58,325 bases of DNA from Bordetella parapertussis. Lineage in GTDB: Bacteria; Pseudomonadota; Gammaproteobacteria; Burkholderiales; SG8-39. Both the position numbers and the translations under genes were made by a program. The notes beneath the pieces are model-generated. The model worked only from the letters and a program-made list of their open reading frames with translations, was not told the DNA's origin and made no database searches. The stretch is from contig CAMAWC010000012.1 in NCBI GenBank assembly GCA_945861875.1, forward strand, positions 1-58,325, written 5' to 3'. Of this stretch, positions 25,850 through 34,534 are shown one piece after another (position 1 is the first letter of the stretch; each line of letters opens with the position of its first letter).

Positions 25850-27283
25850 TTAAGACTTTTTCGCCCTGCCGTAGCGCTCCAGCGTCAGCTTGCGCGCCCA
25901 GTCGTGATCGACCACCGGCGCCGGGTAATCCTTGCCGATGACGCAGCCGGCGGCTTGCTGCTCAATCGGCCCGAGCAGCCAGGGCGCGTGAATGAACTTG
26001 CCCTTCACCTTGGCCAGCTCGGGCACGTACTTGCGGATGAACTTGCCCTCGGCGTCAAAACGCTCCGATTGCGTCACCGGATTGAAAATGCGGAAATACG
26101 GTTGCGCGTCGCAGCCGGTGGAAGCCGCCCACTGCCAGCCGCCGTTGTTGGCGGACAAGTCGAAGTCGTTGAGCTGGTCGGCGAAATATTGTTCGCCCCA
26201 GCGCCAGTCGATATGCAGGTCCTTGACCAGGAAGGAGGCGGCGATCATGCGCAGGCGGTTGTGCATGTAGCCGGTGGCGTTGAGCTGGCGCATGGCGGCA
26301 TCGACCAGCGGGAATCCGGTGCGGCCCTCGCACCATGCCGCGAACTTGGCCTTGTCGTTGTCGAAAGGCAGGTCCTCGAACTCGCGCTTGAAGCTGTGCC
26401 CGACGACATGCGGATGGTGGCTGAGGATCATGAAATAAAAATCGCGCCAGATCAGCTCCGACAGCCATACCTGCGCGCCGCGGCTGGCGCGCGCGTGTGC
26501 TTCGGCGGCGAGGGCGCGTATCGACACCGTCCCGAAGCGCAAATGTATCGACAGATACGACGGCCCCTTGACGGCGGGGAAATCGCGCCGCTCTTGGTAT
26601 TCGTCCATGCGCCCGCGAAAATCCTTGAGCAGCTTTGCCGCGCCCGACATGCCGGCCGGGATGCCCAGTGATGCAAAATTGGTCGTCTCAAATCCCAGTT
26701 CCTTGAGAGTAGGGATTCGCGCCGGGGGTGGCGGGGCGAGGGCCTTGAGATAGGGTTTCACCGCATAGGGTTTGAGGTAGAAGGGATTAAGCTTTTTCAG
26801 CCAGGCGTTCTTGTAGGGGGTGAACACCGAATAAGGCGTGTCGGCGAGCGTCATCACCTCCTCGCGCTCGAACACCACCTGGTCCTTGAAGGTCTGGAAG
26901 GCGGCGCCACCCACCGCAATGTCTGCTGCGACCGCCTCATCGCGCGCAATCGCCGCCGGTTCGTAGTCGTGGTTGGCATACACGGCGTCGACTTTGAGTC
27001 GCGCAGCCAGCCGCGTTATCTGCTCGCGCGCCCTGCCGTGCAGCACCGTGAGCCCGCCACCATGTTCGCGCAGCTTCGCGTCGAGTTCGATCACGCTCAA
27101 CCAGATGAACTCGACACGCCGGTCGGCGCGCGTTGGCAGCGGGTCGAGGATGTCGGTGTCAAAGACAAACACACAATACACACGCCCATGCTGCTTTAAG
27201 GCGTGATACAGCGCGGCATGGTCATCGACGCGCAAGTCGCGGCGAAACCAGACCAGGGCGGCGGAGTCGGGGGGGGTGGGCAT
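25850..27283 (-). CDS. phrB: Deoxyribodipyrimidine photolyase (class I)
   Basis: 477 residues from the ATG at 27283 (MPTPPDSAALVWFRRDLRVDDH). N-terminal antenna domain, then the FAD domain with WLSELIWRDFYFMIL, RTGFPLVDAAMRQL, GYMHNRLRMIAASFLVKDL and ANNGGWQWAASTGCD. It repairs cyclobutane pyrimidine dimers with blue light. It interrupts the uptake/catabolic cluster between two Bug genes and looks like a standalone gene. The upstream in-frame extension to 27388 is not conserved in type. Confidence 0.93.
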   Translation of the reverse strand: MPTPPDSAALVWFRRDLRVDDHAALYHALKQHGRVYCVFVFDTDILDPLPTRADRRVEFIWLSVIELDAKLREHGGGLTVLHGRAREQITRLAARLKVDAVYANHDYEPAAIARDEAVAADIAVGGAAFQTFKDQVVFEREEVMTLADTPYSVFTPYKNAWLKKLNPFYLKPYAVKPYLKALAPPPPARIPTLKELGFETTNFASLGIPAGMSGAAKLLKDFRGRMDEYQERRDFPAVKGPSYLSIHLRFGTVSIRALAAEAHARASRGAQVWLSELIWRDFYFMILSHHPHVVGHSFKREFEDLPFDNDKAKFAAWCEGRTGFPLVDAAMRQLNATGYMHNRLRMIAASFLVKDLHIDWRWGEQYFADQLNDFDLSANNGGWQWAASTGCDAQPYFRIFNPVTQSERFDAEGKFIRKYVPELAKVKGKFIHAPWLLGPIEQQAAGCVIGKDYPAPVVDHDWARKLTLERYGRAKKS

Positions 27284-27417
27284 GGCGGACGGGATGGTGC
27301 CCGATTTTCGCACACCGCCACGCTGTTGACGCTGCTCCCTGCTCCAGTGATACTCGGGCGAACATGAAGGGCGCTTGCCGCCGTTCATTCAAATTAAAAC
27401 CGCGGGGGGAAAAGACA

Positions 27418-28386
27418 ATGCGCGCGCTCGGAAAAGCGGTTCTGCTGTTCATCGGATGCTTTTGCGCCGTCGGGGTGCAGGCGCAGCCCTTCCCCAATCG
27501 TCCGGTCACCCTGATCGTGCCGGTGCCGCCGGGCGGCATACTCGATTACGTTGCCAGGCTGGTCGCACCGCCGCTGGCCAAGATCCTCGCCCAGTCGGTG
27601 GTGGTGGAAAACAAATCCGGTGCGAGCGGCAATATCGCCGCAACCTTTGTCGCCCGGGCAAAACCGGACGGCTACACCCTGCTGGTGGGCTATTCGATGT
27701 TCCACGTCGGCAACCCCACCCTATTTTCGCAGCTGCAATGGGATCCGCTGCGCGATTTTGCGCCGGTGGCGATGCTGGCGGTCTCGCCGCACCTGGTGGC
27801 GGTGCACCCTTCGCTGCCGGTGAACAACCTGCAGGAACTGGTCGCCTATGCGCGTGCCAATCCCGGCAAGGTCAATTACGGCACGCCGGGCAACGGCTCG
27901 GTGCCGCATGTCGGCGTGGAGTTGTTCAAGCAGATTGCCAAGATCAACCTGACGCAGGTGCCCTACAAGGGCTCGGGGCCGATGATGCTAGACGTGATTT
28001 CCGGCCAGGTGCAGATGACAGTGGCGACGCCGCCGTCGGTGATGTCGCACATCCAGGCGGGCAAATTGCGCGGCCTGGCCATCGCCGCCAAGACGCGCAG
28101 TCCGTTGCTGCCCGATGTGCCCACTTCGGCCGAATCGGGTTACCCGGGTTTTGAACTGGAAGCCTGGGTGGCCTTGTTCGCTCCCGCAGGAACCCCGCCT
28201 GAGGCGGTCAAGCGTCTGACCGATGCCCTCAAGCAGGTGCTCGACACCGAGGAAATACGTAAAGCCACCAGTAACTCGGGCATTGAAGCGCGCTACATGC
28301 CGCCCGCCCAACTCGACCAGGTGGTGAGGATCGACCTGGAATACTGGTCCAAGGTGATACGCGAGGCGAAAATCAGCGCCGACTGA
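27418..28386 (+). CDS. Bug-family (tripartite tricarboxylate transporter) receptor
   Basis: 322 residues with the signal MRALGKAVLLFIGCFCAVGVQAQ and a GGGGGAAAAG-rich Shine-Dalgarno region. Signature blocks FPNRPVTLIVPVPPGGILDYVARL, VENKSGASGNIAA, KPDGYTLLVG, YKGSGPMMLDVISGQVQM. It is divergent from the photolyase gene and is the second orphan receptor in the window. It is distinct from the first in its binding-loop residues (GGIL versus GGAA), so the ligand probably differs. Confidence 0.9.
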   Translation: MRALGKAVLLFIGCFCAVGVQAQPFPNRPVTLIVPVPPGGILDYVARLVAPPLAKILAQSVVVENKSGASGNIAATFVARAKPDGYTLLVGYSMFHVGNPTLFSQLQWDPLRDFAPVAMLAVSPHLVAVHPSLPVNNLQELVAYARANPGKVNYGTPGNGSVPHVGVELFKQIAKINLTQVPYKGSGPMMLDVISGQVQMTVATPPSVMSHIQAGKLRGLAIAAKTRSPLLPDVPTSAESGYPGFELEAWVALFAPAGTPPEAVKRLTDALKQVLDTEEIRKATSNSGIEARYMPPAQLDQVVRIDLEYWSKVIREAKISAD

Positions 28387-28448
28387 GGCGGGGTATCGGC
28401 GGCCGCAGGCTGCGATGAAGTCGCCCGTGATCGTCGCCGCCTGTTAAA

Positions 28449-29027
28449 ATGCAAGCCGTGGCCAGCGTCGACCTTACGAACCACTTCCTAATCGCCATGC
28501 CCAACATGGCCGACCCGCATTTTTCCCGGTCATTGACCTATATTTGCGAGCACAACGACCAGGGTGCGCTTGGCGTGGTGGTCAACCGGCCCATAGACAT
28601 GACAGTGCTGGCGCTGCTCGAGCGGCTGGAAATCAAAATCAAGCGCAACCCTGAAACGGCGAAGGCGCCGGTGTATTTCGGCGGGCCGGTGCAGACGGAT
28701 CGGGGTTTTGTGCTGCACAGCCCGCTGGGTGAGTGGAAATCCACCCTGGGCGTGGAGGGACAGCCGCATCTTGGCCTGACTACCTCGATGGATATCCTCG
28801 AAGCCGTGGGCGCGGGCACGGGACCGGACAAGTTGCTGGTGACCCTGGGTTACTCCGGCTGGGCAGCAGGCCAACTCGAGCACGAGATCGGGCAAAACGC
28901 CTGGCTTACCGTCAAAGCAAGCGAAGACATTTTGTTCGACCTCCCGCCTGAAGAGCGCCTGCCTGCGGCGATGGAATTGCTTGGTGTTGATTTTGCGTCC
29001 CTGTCCGATGTGGCGGGGCACGCATGA
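28449..29027 (+). CDS. yqgE: YqgE/AlgH family protein
   Basis: 192 residues. [38 protein letters not shown] and [17 protein letters not shown] are the UPF0301 signature. Function remains uncertain. A TAAAAT hexamer (28445-28450) overlaps the ATG, so translation may instead start at GTG 28458. First gene of yqgE-ruvX-pyrR-pyrB-pyrC'; the yqgE-ruvX pairing is widespread. Confidence 0.9.
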   Translation: MQAVASVDLTNHFLIAMPNMADPHFSRSLTYICEHNDQGALGVVVNRPIDMTVLALLERLEIKIKRNPETAKAPVYFGGPVQTDRGFVLHSPLGEWKSTLGVEGQPHLGLTTSMDILEAVGAGTGPDKLLVTLGYSGWAAGQLEHEIGQNAWLTVKASEDILFDLPPEERLPAAMELLGVDFASLSDVAGHA

Positions 29028-29049
29028 GCTTCCCGGCGCTGGCCTGACG

Positions 29050-29549
29050 GTGGAAGCACTCGCTTACGCCCAATCTCCCGCCCCGCACCCAGTGTCCGCT
29101 CCCAGCACCGTCCTCGCTTTTGACTTTGGCGAACGCTATCTGGGCGTGGCCATAGGCAACACCGTCACCGGCCTCGCCAATCCCCTGGACATGATAGAGG
29201 CGACCGAAGTGGACAAGCGCTTTGCCGCCATCGAAGCGTTGATCAAGGATTGGCAGCCGGCGCGCCTGGTGGTCGGTTTGCCCCTGGCGATGGACGGCAC
29301 CGAACACGCCATGACGGCGCGTTGCCGCCGTTTCGCGCGCCAGCTCGAGGGGCGGTTTCGCCTGCCGGTGGCTCTGGTCGATGAGCGCCTGTCCTCGGCC
29401 AGCGCCGAAGAAGCCCTGCGCGAAGCGGGCAAGGGCGGTCGCAAGCACAAGCACCTGGCACATTCGCTGTCGGCGCAAATCATCCTGCAAGCCTGGCTCG
29501 ATGACCCTGAACAGCGTGACCCCACTCAACACCAAGCAGGAACTTCACC

Positions 29550-29553
<4 letters not shown>
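29050..29553 (+). CDS. ruvX: Putative pre-16S rRNA nuclease / Holliday junction resolvase-like RuvX (YqgF)
   Basis: RNase H-like fold: VLAFDFGERYLGVAIGN (first catalytic Asp), ARLVVGLPLAMDG and VALVDERLSSASAEEAL (second acidic motif). Involved in 16S rRNA 5' maturation. I chose the GTG at 29050 (167 residues); a second GTG at 29092 gives 153 residues, closer to family length, and neither has a good Shine-Dalgarno. The last four bases overlap pyrR. Confidence 0.87.
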
Positions 29554-30076
<523 letters not shown>

Positions 30077-30080
<4 letters not shown>

Positions 30081-31027
30081 GCCGCAATCCCCAGCTCAAC
30101 GACAAGGGCGAATTGCAACACCTGTTGTCCCTTGAGGGACTGCCCGCCGCCATCGTCACGCGCATCCTCGACACCGCCGCGTCCTTTGTCAGCGTTACCG
30201 AACGCGAAGTGAAAAAGGTGCCGCTACTGCGCGGCAAGAGCGTGTTCAACCTGTTTTTCGAAAACTCCACGCGCACCCGCACCACCTTCGAGATCGCCGC
30301 CAAGCGCCTGTCGGCCGACGTCATCAACCTCAACATCAACACGTCCTCCGCAACCAAGGGCGAATCGCTCCTGGACACCGTCGACAACCTCTCGGCCATG
30401 CACGCCGACATGTTCGTGGTGCGCCACGGGCAATCGGGTGCTTCGCACATGATCGCGCGCCACGTCGCCAGCCACCTGCATGTGATTAACGCCGGCGACG
30501 GCCGCCACGCCCACCCGACGCAAGGCCTGCTCGACCTCTACACCATCCGCCATTACAAAAAGGACTTCCGCTCGCTGGCGGTGGCCATCGTCGGCGATGT
30601 GCTGCACTCGCGCGTGGCGCGCTCGCTCATCCACGGCCTCACCACCCTGGGCACGCCCGATGTGCGCGTCATCGGGCCGCAGACGCTGATGCCCGCGGCG
30701 GTCGAGCAGATGGGCGTGAAATACCACCGCGACATGGCCGAGGGCCTGCGCGATGTGGATGTGATTGTCATGCTGCGCCTGCAAAACGAACGCATGAGCG
30801 GTCCCTTGCTGCCGAGCGCCCAGGAATTCAACAAGGTCTACGGCCTGACGCCGGAAAAACTCGCCCGCGCCAAACCCGGCGCCATTGTCATGCATCCGGG
30901 CCCGATGAACCGCGGCGTCGAAATCGACTCGGCGGTGGCCGACGGCGTGCAGTCGGTGATCCTGCCGCAGGTGACCTTCGGCATCGCCGTGAGGATGGCG
31001 GTGATGTCCATTCTCGCCGGCAACTGA
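30077..31027 (+). CDS. pyrB: Aspartate carbamoyltransferase catalytic subunit
   Basis: 316 residues. [19 protein letters not shown] is the carbamoyl-phosphate site; [12 protein letters not shown] and [12 protein letters not shown] are conserved. It catalyses the committed step of UMP synthesis. No pyrI is present; instead the next gene encodes a catalytically dead dihydroorotase, the arrangement of the dodecameric PyrB-PyrC' enzymes of Pseudomonas. The start at 30077 overlaps the pyrR stop. Confidence 0.95.
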
Positions 31028-31044
31028 CTCTTGAGAAAACAACC

Positions 31045-32319
31045 ATGAACATACACATCAAGAACGGCCGGGTCATAGACCCGAAAAGCAGCCTGGATAA
31101 AAAGCAGGACGTGTTTATCAGCAAGGGACGTGTTGCCGCCTTTGGCGCCGCACCCGCGGCCTTCAAGGCGGAGCGCGTCATCGATGCTGCCGGACTGGTG
31201 GTGGCGCCTGGCCTTGTCGACCTGTCGGCGCGGCTGCGCGAACCGGGGCTGGAGCACAAGGCCACGCTGGAGTCGGAAATGCAGGCCGCCGTGGCCGGTG
31301 GCGTCGCCCACCTTGCCATCCCGCCGGATACCGAGCCGCCGCTCGATGAACCCGGCCTGGTGCAAATGCTCAAGTACCGCGCGCGCGGTCTGCACCTCGC
31401 GCACGTGCATCCGCTGGGGGCGCTGACCCAGGGCCTCGCCGGCAAGCGCCTGACCGAAATGGTCGAGTTGGTCGAAGCCGGCTGTGTGGCCTTCTCGCAG
31501 GCCGACGCGGCCATCGCCGACAGCGAAGTGCTGTGGCGCGCGATGCAGTACGCCTCGACCTTTGGTTATGCCGTGTGGCTGCGGCCGCAGGACGCGCATC
31601 TCACCAAGACCGGTGTCGCGCATGATGGCGAGGTGGCGACGCGCCTCGGTTTGCCGGGCATTCCGGTGTTTGCCGAAACGATCGCCCTGGCGACCATTCT
31701 CGAACTGGTGCGCGCCACCGGCACGCGCGTGCACATCGCGCGCCTGTCCAGCGCCGCCGGTGTCGCCATGATGAGGGCGGCCAAGGCCGAGGGCCTGCCG
31801 GTGAGTTGCGATGTCGGCGTGCACCACGTGCATTTGTCCGACATGGACCTGGGTTACTACGATTCGCAATGCCACCTGGTTCCGCCGCTGCGCAGCCAGC
31901 GCGATCGCGACGCCTTGCGCACCGGGCTTGCCGACGGCACCGTCGACGCCATTTGTTCCGACCACACGCCCATCGACGAGGACGAAAAGCTGCTGCCTTT
32001 TGGCGAGTCAACGCCGGGCGCGACCGGGCTTGAGCTGCTGTTGCCGCTGACGCTGAAATGGGCGGCCGAAGCCAAACTGCCGCTGGCCAGGGCGCTCGCG
32101 CGCATTACCAGCGAACCGGCGCGCGTACTAGGCATAGAGGCCGGCGAACTCGCGGTCGGCCGTGCCGCCGACCTGTGCCTGTTCGACGCCGACGCGCAAG
32201 TTACGCTGACCACGCAAAGCCTGAAAAGCCAGGGCAAGAACACGCCGTTTCTCGGCTACGAACTGCCGGGGCGGGTACGCTACACGCTTGTTGATGGTGC
32301 GGTGGTGTACCAGGCCTGA
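31045..32319 (+). CDS. pyrC': Dihydroorotase-like structural subunit PyrC' (metal site lost)
   Basis: 424 residues with full dihydroorotase architecture, but the HxH metal motif after GLVD is replaced by S61-A62-R63 (GLVDLSARLREPG), and the later strand reads HIARLSS where active enzymes have a metal His. The Asp of CSDHTPIDEDE remains. This matches the non-catalytic PyrC' that scaffolds class A ATCase in pseudomonads and many Betaproteobacteria. An active pyrC should therefore lie elsewhere in the genome. It is 17 bp from pyrB. Confidence 0.9.
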   Translation: MNIHIKNGRVIDPKSSLDKKQDVFISKGRVAAFGAAPAAFKAERVIDAAGLVVAPGLVDLSARLREPGLEHKATLESEMQAAVAGGVAHLAIPPDTEPPLDEPGLVQMLKYRARGLHLAHVHPLGALTQGLAGKRLTEMVELVEAGCVAFSQADAAIADSEVLWRAMQYASTFGYAVWLRPQDAHLTKTGVAHDGEVATRLGLPGIPVFAETIALATILELVRATGTRVHIARLSSAAGVAMMRAAKAEGLPVSCDVGVHHVHLSDMDLGYYDSQCHLVPPLRSQRDRDALRTGLADGTVDAICSDHTPIDEDEKLLPFGESTPGATGLELLLPLTLKWAAEAKLPLARALARITSEPARVLGIEAGELAVGRAADLCLFDADAQVTLTTQSLKSQGKNTPFLGYELPGRVRYTLVDGAVVYQA

Positions 32320-32458
32320 GGTCGATCGCTTCCTCCAGAGTTGTCCAAATTGGCAACTAAGGCGACTGGAAACGCCCGCTTGGCGCAATGGGCTTACGGT
32401 TAGTACAGTTTGTAATTTCAATAATAGCGGCCGTCCCGGACGGCAGCGGCGCTGCTGT

Positions 32459-32472
32459 TTGATCTGAGTCAA
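32459..32472 (+). promoter_or_regulatory. FNR/ANR-like box upstream of the chemoreceptor-ODP operon
   Basis: TTGATCTGAGTCAA matches the FNR consensus TTGAT-N4-ATCAA at 9 of 10 positions. Its centre is 40 bp before the ATG at 32506. That is very close for class II activation unless translation starts further downstream, so it may act as a repressor site or the annotated start may be too early. Otherwise the 186-bp gap after pyrC' holds only an AT-rich patch (32411-32425). Confidence 0.5.
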
Positions 32473-32505
32473 TACGGCGGTTTGCCCAGCGACCAGGCTT
32501 CACCG

Positions 32506-33120
32506 ATGATCGCATCGCCGTTTCACAATTCCGCCCTGTCAAGGGCCGCCGGTGTCAATGAAGACATCAAACGCATCATTGCAATCGCATTCCGCATCAA
32601 TTTGATGGCATTGAACGCCATCCTCCTGGCGCGCCGCGCCGGGGCGGTGGCGCGGGGCTTTGGCGTGTTGTCGAATGAATTGCGCGAGTTCATTCGCGCC
32701 CTTGAGGGCGGCATGCTGGAGCTGCGCGGCACGACGGCAAGAACGGTAACGGCGGTGTCTGATGACGCGTGTCAGCGGCGCACCCACGGCATGATCGAAC
32801 GCACCGATCAGCAATTGCGCTTGCGCGGCATCCAACGCAGCGCGCAAGTCCAGTCGGTTATCGACAGGCAGGAGCTGGGAGCAGAAGAACGGCGGCAGGA
32901 TATCGCCCTCTTGCACAAGGCGTTGATGGCCTCGCTGGTGGAGGTCGAAAGACTGGTGGAATTTGGTGCCGTGCTGGCGCGAACGGCCAAGATCGAGGGC
33001 GCCTACGGCGGGGAGTTCGCCGACTCACTGTCTTTGGTGGCGCTCCAGTTTGGCCAGACCATCGAGGACATCATGCTTTGCGTCAAGTCCTTACGAGAAC
33101 GTAGCGGGGGTGCTGAATGA
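32506..33120 (+). CDS. Small soluble chemoreceptor-tip-like protein
   Basis: 204 residues from ATG 32506 (a TTG at 32482 is an alternative). Residues about 17-60, including INLMALNAILLARRAGAVARG and GFGVLSNELREF, match the conserved hairpin tip and descending helix of methyl-accepting proteins (normally INLLALNAAIEAARAGE.GRGFAVVA.EVR). The ascending helix, sensor domain and membrane segments are absent. The remaining 140 residues are charged helices with no family assigned. The stop overlaps the ODP-type gene by 4 bp, so the two proteins are made together. Likely a CheA/CheW-interacting partner or a domain borrowed for another use. Confidence 0.72.
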   Translation: MIASPFHNSALSRAAGVNEDIKRIIAIAFRINLMALNAILLARRAGAVARGFGVLSNELREFIRALEGGMLELRGTTARTVTAVSDDACQRRTHGMIERTDQQLRLRGIQRSAQVQSVIDRQELGAEERRQDIALLHKALMASLVEVERLVEFGAVLARTAKIEGAYGGEFADSLSLVALQFGQTIEDIMLCVKSLRERSGGAE

Positions 33121-33857
33121 AAACGTGCAAGACTATTTATGCTGAAGGCGATCATCGCTGGCTGGTGGTTGCACGTGACCCCGAGCGGCCGGGCTATGTA
33201 ATCGACACCAATGAATACGTCATTGTGAAGGGGGCGAAGGCGGTGCTTTGCGACCCCGGTGGTTCGGAAATTTTCCCCGCGGTTTTTTCTGCGGTGAGCG
33301 CCGAACTTGACCCGTCCACGATCAAGGCGCTGTTTGCCTCGCACCAGGATCCGGACATTGTTTCGTCGCTGTCCTTGTGGCTTGAGTTCAACCCCGGACT
33401 GCGTTGCTATGTGAGCTGGCTGTGGGGCAGTTTCATTCCGCACTTCGGCGGTACGGCCGAAACATTCATTCCGATTGCCGATGGCGGCATGACAATCGGC
33501 TTGGGCGATCTTGATCTTGTCGCCGTGCCGGCCCACTTCCTGCATTCATCCGGCAATTTTCACCTCTACGACCCGAAGGCGCGCATCCTGTTTTCGGGCG
33601 ATGTGGGCGCGGCGCTGCTTCCGGCGGACCAAAACGGCCTCTTTGTCGAGGATTTCGACAAACACATCCGTTGCGCCGAAGGATTCCACCGTCGCTGGAT
33701 GGGCTCCAACGCGGCAAAAAATGCCTGGTGTGACCGTGTCGAGGCGCTGCAAATCGACATGCTTTGCCCCCAGCATGGCGCGATCTACCAGGGCGCCGAT
33801 GTCGGCCGCTTCATCGAATGGTTTCGGGCCTTGCAGGTGGGCGTTCTGAATTCGTGA
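33117..33857 (+). CDS. Oxygen-binding diiron (ODP-type) metallo-beta-lactamase-fold protein
   Basis: 246 residues, one beta-lactamase-fold domain related to flavodiiron proteins but with no flavodoxin domain. Putative iron ligands: H76, D78 and D80 (SHQDPDIVSSL), H143 (FLHSSGNFH), D162 (LFSGDVGAAL) and H220 (CPQHGAIY). In flavodiiron proteins the motif is HxExDH; here Glu is Asp and the following His is Ile81. One ligand is therefore lost, in keeping with O2-binding rather than O2-reducing ODP proteins. ODP of Treponema denticola is an oxygen sensor for chemotaxis paired with a soluble chemoreceptor, which this operon mirrors. Confidence 0.83.
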   Translation: MKTCKTIYAEGDHRWLVVARDPERPGYVIDTNEYVIVKGAKAVLCDPGGSEIFPAVFSAVSAELDPSTIKALFASHQDPDIVSSLSLWLEFNPGLRCYVSWLWGSFIPHFGGTAETFIPIADGGMTIGLGDLDLVAVPAHFLHSSGNFHLYDPKARILFSGDVGAALLPADQNGLFVEDFDKHIRCAEGFHRRWMGSNAAKNAWCDRVEALQIDMLCPQHGAIYQGADVGRFIEWFRALQVGVLNS

Positions 33858-33893
33858 TCTGGGCAACCGGGGTGAAAAGCGCGCGGCCAGGTG

Positions 33894-34346
33894 CTATCGC
33901 GCCGTGCCGGTCTGGCCGAGTATTTTCACCAGTTGCGCACGCGGCCCGAGCAGGTCGGCAAGGGTCTGGCCGTCCAGTTCCTTGAAAAAAGCGCGCATGG
34001 CGCGCGCCAGCACCCCGCGCAGCGTGCAGGCGGGGATGATCGGGCAGTTGCGGTTGCCCTTCTCGAAACACTCCACCACGGCAAGATCGTCCTCGGCGCC
34101 GCGCACCACCGCGCCGAGATTGATTTGACCGGGTGGGCGTGCAAGGCGCATGCCGCCACCCTTGCCGCGCGTGGTTTCGATGTATCCCTGTTTGGCCAGG
34201 TGGTGCACCACCTTCATCAGGTGATTCTCGGAAATGCCGTAGGCGGCGGCGATGTCGCCGATGGTGGCGAGACGCTCCTCTTCCTGGTGGGCCCCGAGAT
34301 AGATGAGCACCCGCAGGGTGTAGTCGGTGAAATTGGTCAGACGCAT
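33894..34346 (-). CDS. nsrR: Rrf2-family NO-sensing repressor NsrR
   Basis: 150 residues. Winged-helix MRLTNFTDYTLRVLIYLG and ISENHLMKVVHHLAKQGYIETTRGKGGGMRLAR. The [Fe-S] cysteines are C93, C101 and C107 (ECF...NCPIIPACTL), the NsrR pattern rather than IscR. NsrR represses NO-detoxification and denitrification genes until NO destroys its cluster. A near-consensus NsrR box lies in the divergent promoter region and overlaps a possible -35 of nsrR, suggesting autoregulation. Its 3' end converges on the ODP-type gene, 36 bp apart. Confidence 0.9.
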   Translation of the reverse strand: MRLTNFTDYTLRVLIYLGAHQEEERLATIGDIAAAYGISENHLMKVVHHLAKQGYIETTRGKGGGMRLARPPGQINLGAVVRGAEDDLAVVECFEKGNRNCPIIPACTLRGVLARAMRAFFKELDGQTLADLLGPRAQLVKILGQTGTAR

Positions 34347-34433
34347 GGCAAATCCGCGGCGACCCCGCGTACTGCAGCGTGCCAGGGTCGGCTCCTTTAG
34401 AGTACTTAGAACGATTCTATATTAAGGATTTAT

Positions 34434-34456
34434 AAGATGGATTAAAAATACATCTT
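34434..34456 (+). promoter_or_regulatory. NsrR box in the nsrR-narK1 intergenic region
   Basis: The arms AAGATGGATTA and AAATACATCTT around a central A match the 11-1-11 NsrR consensus except at two or three positions. Leftward, a TATAGA -10 candidate (34416-34421) puts this box over the nsrR -35. Rightward, it sits just upstream of the FNR box. Confidence 0.75.
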
Positions 34457-34459
34457 CAA

Positions 34460-34500
34460 TTGACTTAGATCAAATCGGCCCTTTTTAACGCCCCTAGACT
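34460..34500 (+). promoter_or_regulatory. FNR box and class II promoter of the narK1-nar operon
   Basis: TTGACTTAGATCAA (34460-34473) matches the FNR consensus at 9 of 10 positions. A TAGACT hexamer at 34495-34500 would put the start of transcription near 34508, with the FNR box centred at about -41.5, the classic class II activation position. The box begins 3 bp after the NsrR box. A Shine-Dalgarno AGGGAG precedes the ATG at 34535. Confidence 0.75.
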
Positions 34501-34534
34501 CCCATCGGAAGATCCGAGAGACAGGGAGAAATCA

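Noticed and set aside
32482..32505. TTG start for the chemoreceptor-tip protein
   Set aside because: The ATG at 32506 is a better initiation codon, and the FNR box position argues for a start that is downstream rather than upstream.
34434..34456. Simple AT-rich promoter noise
   Set aside because: The 11-1-11 symmetry fits the NsrR consensus and nsrR is the adjacent gene, so a specific site is the better explanation.
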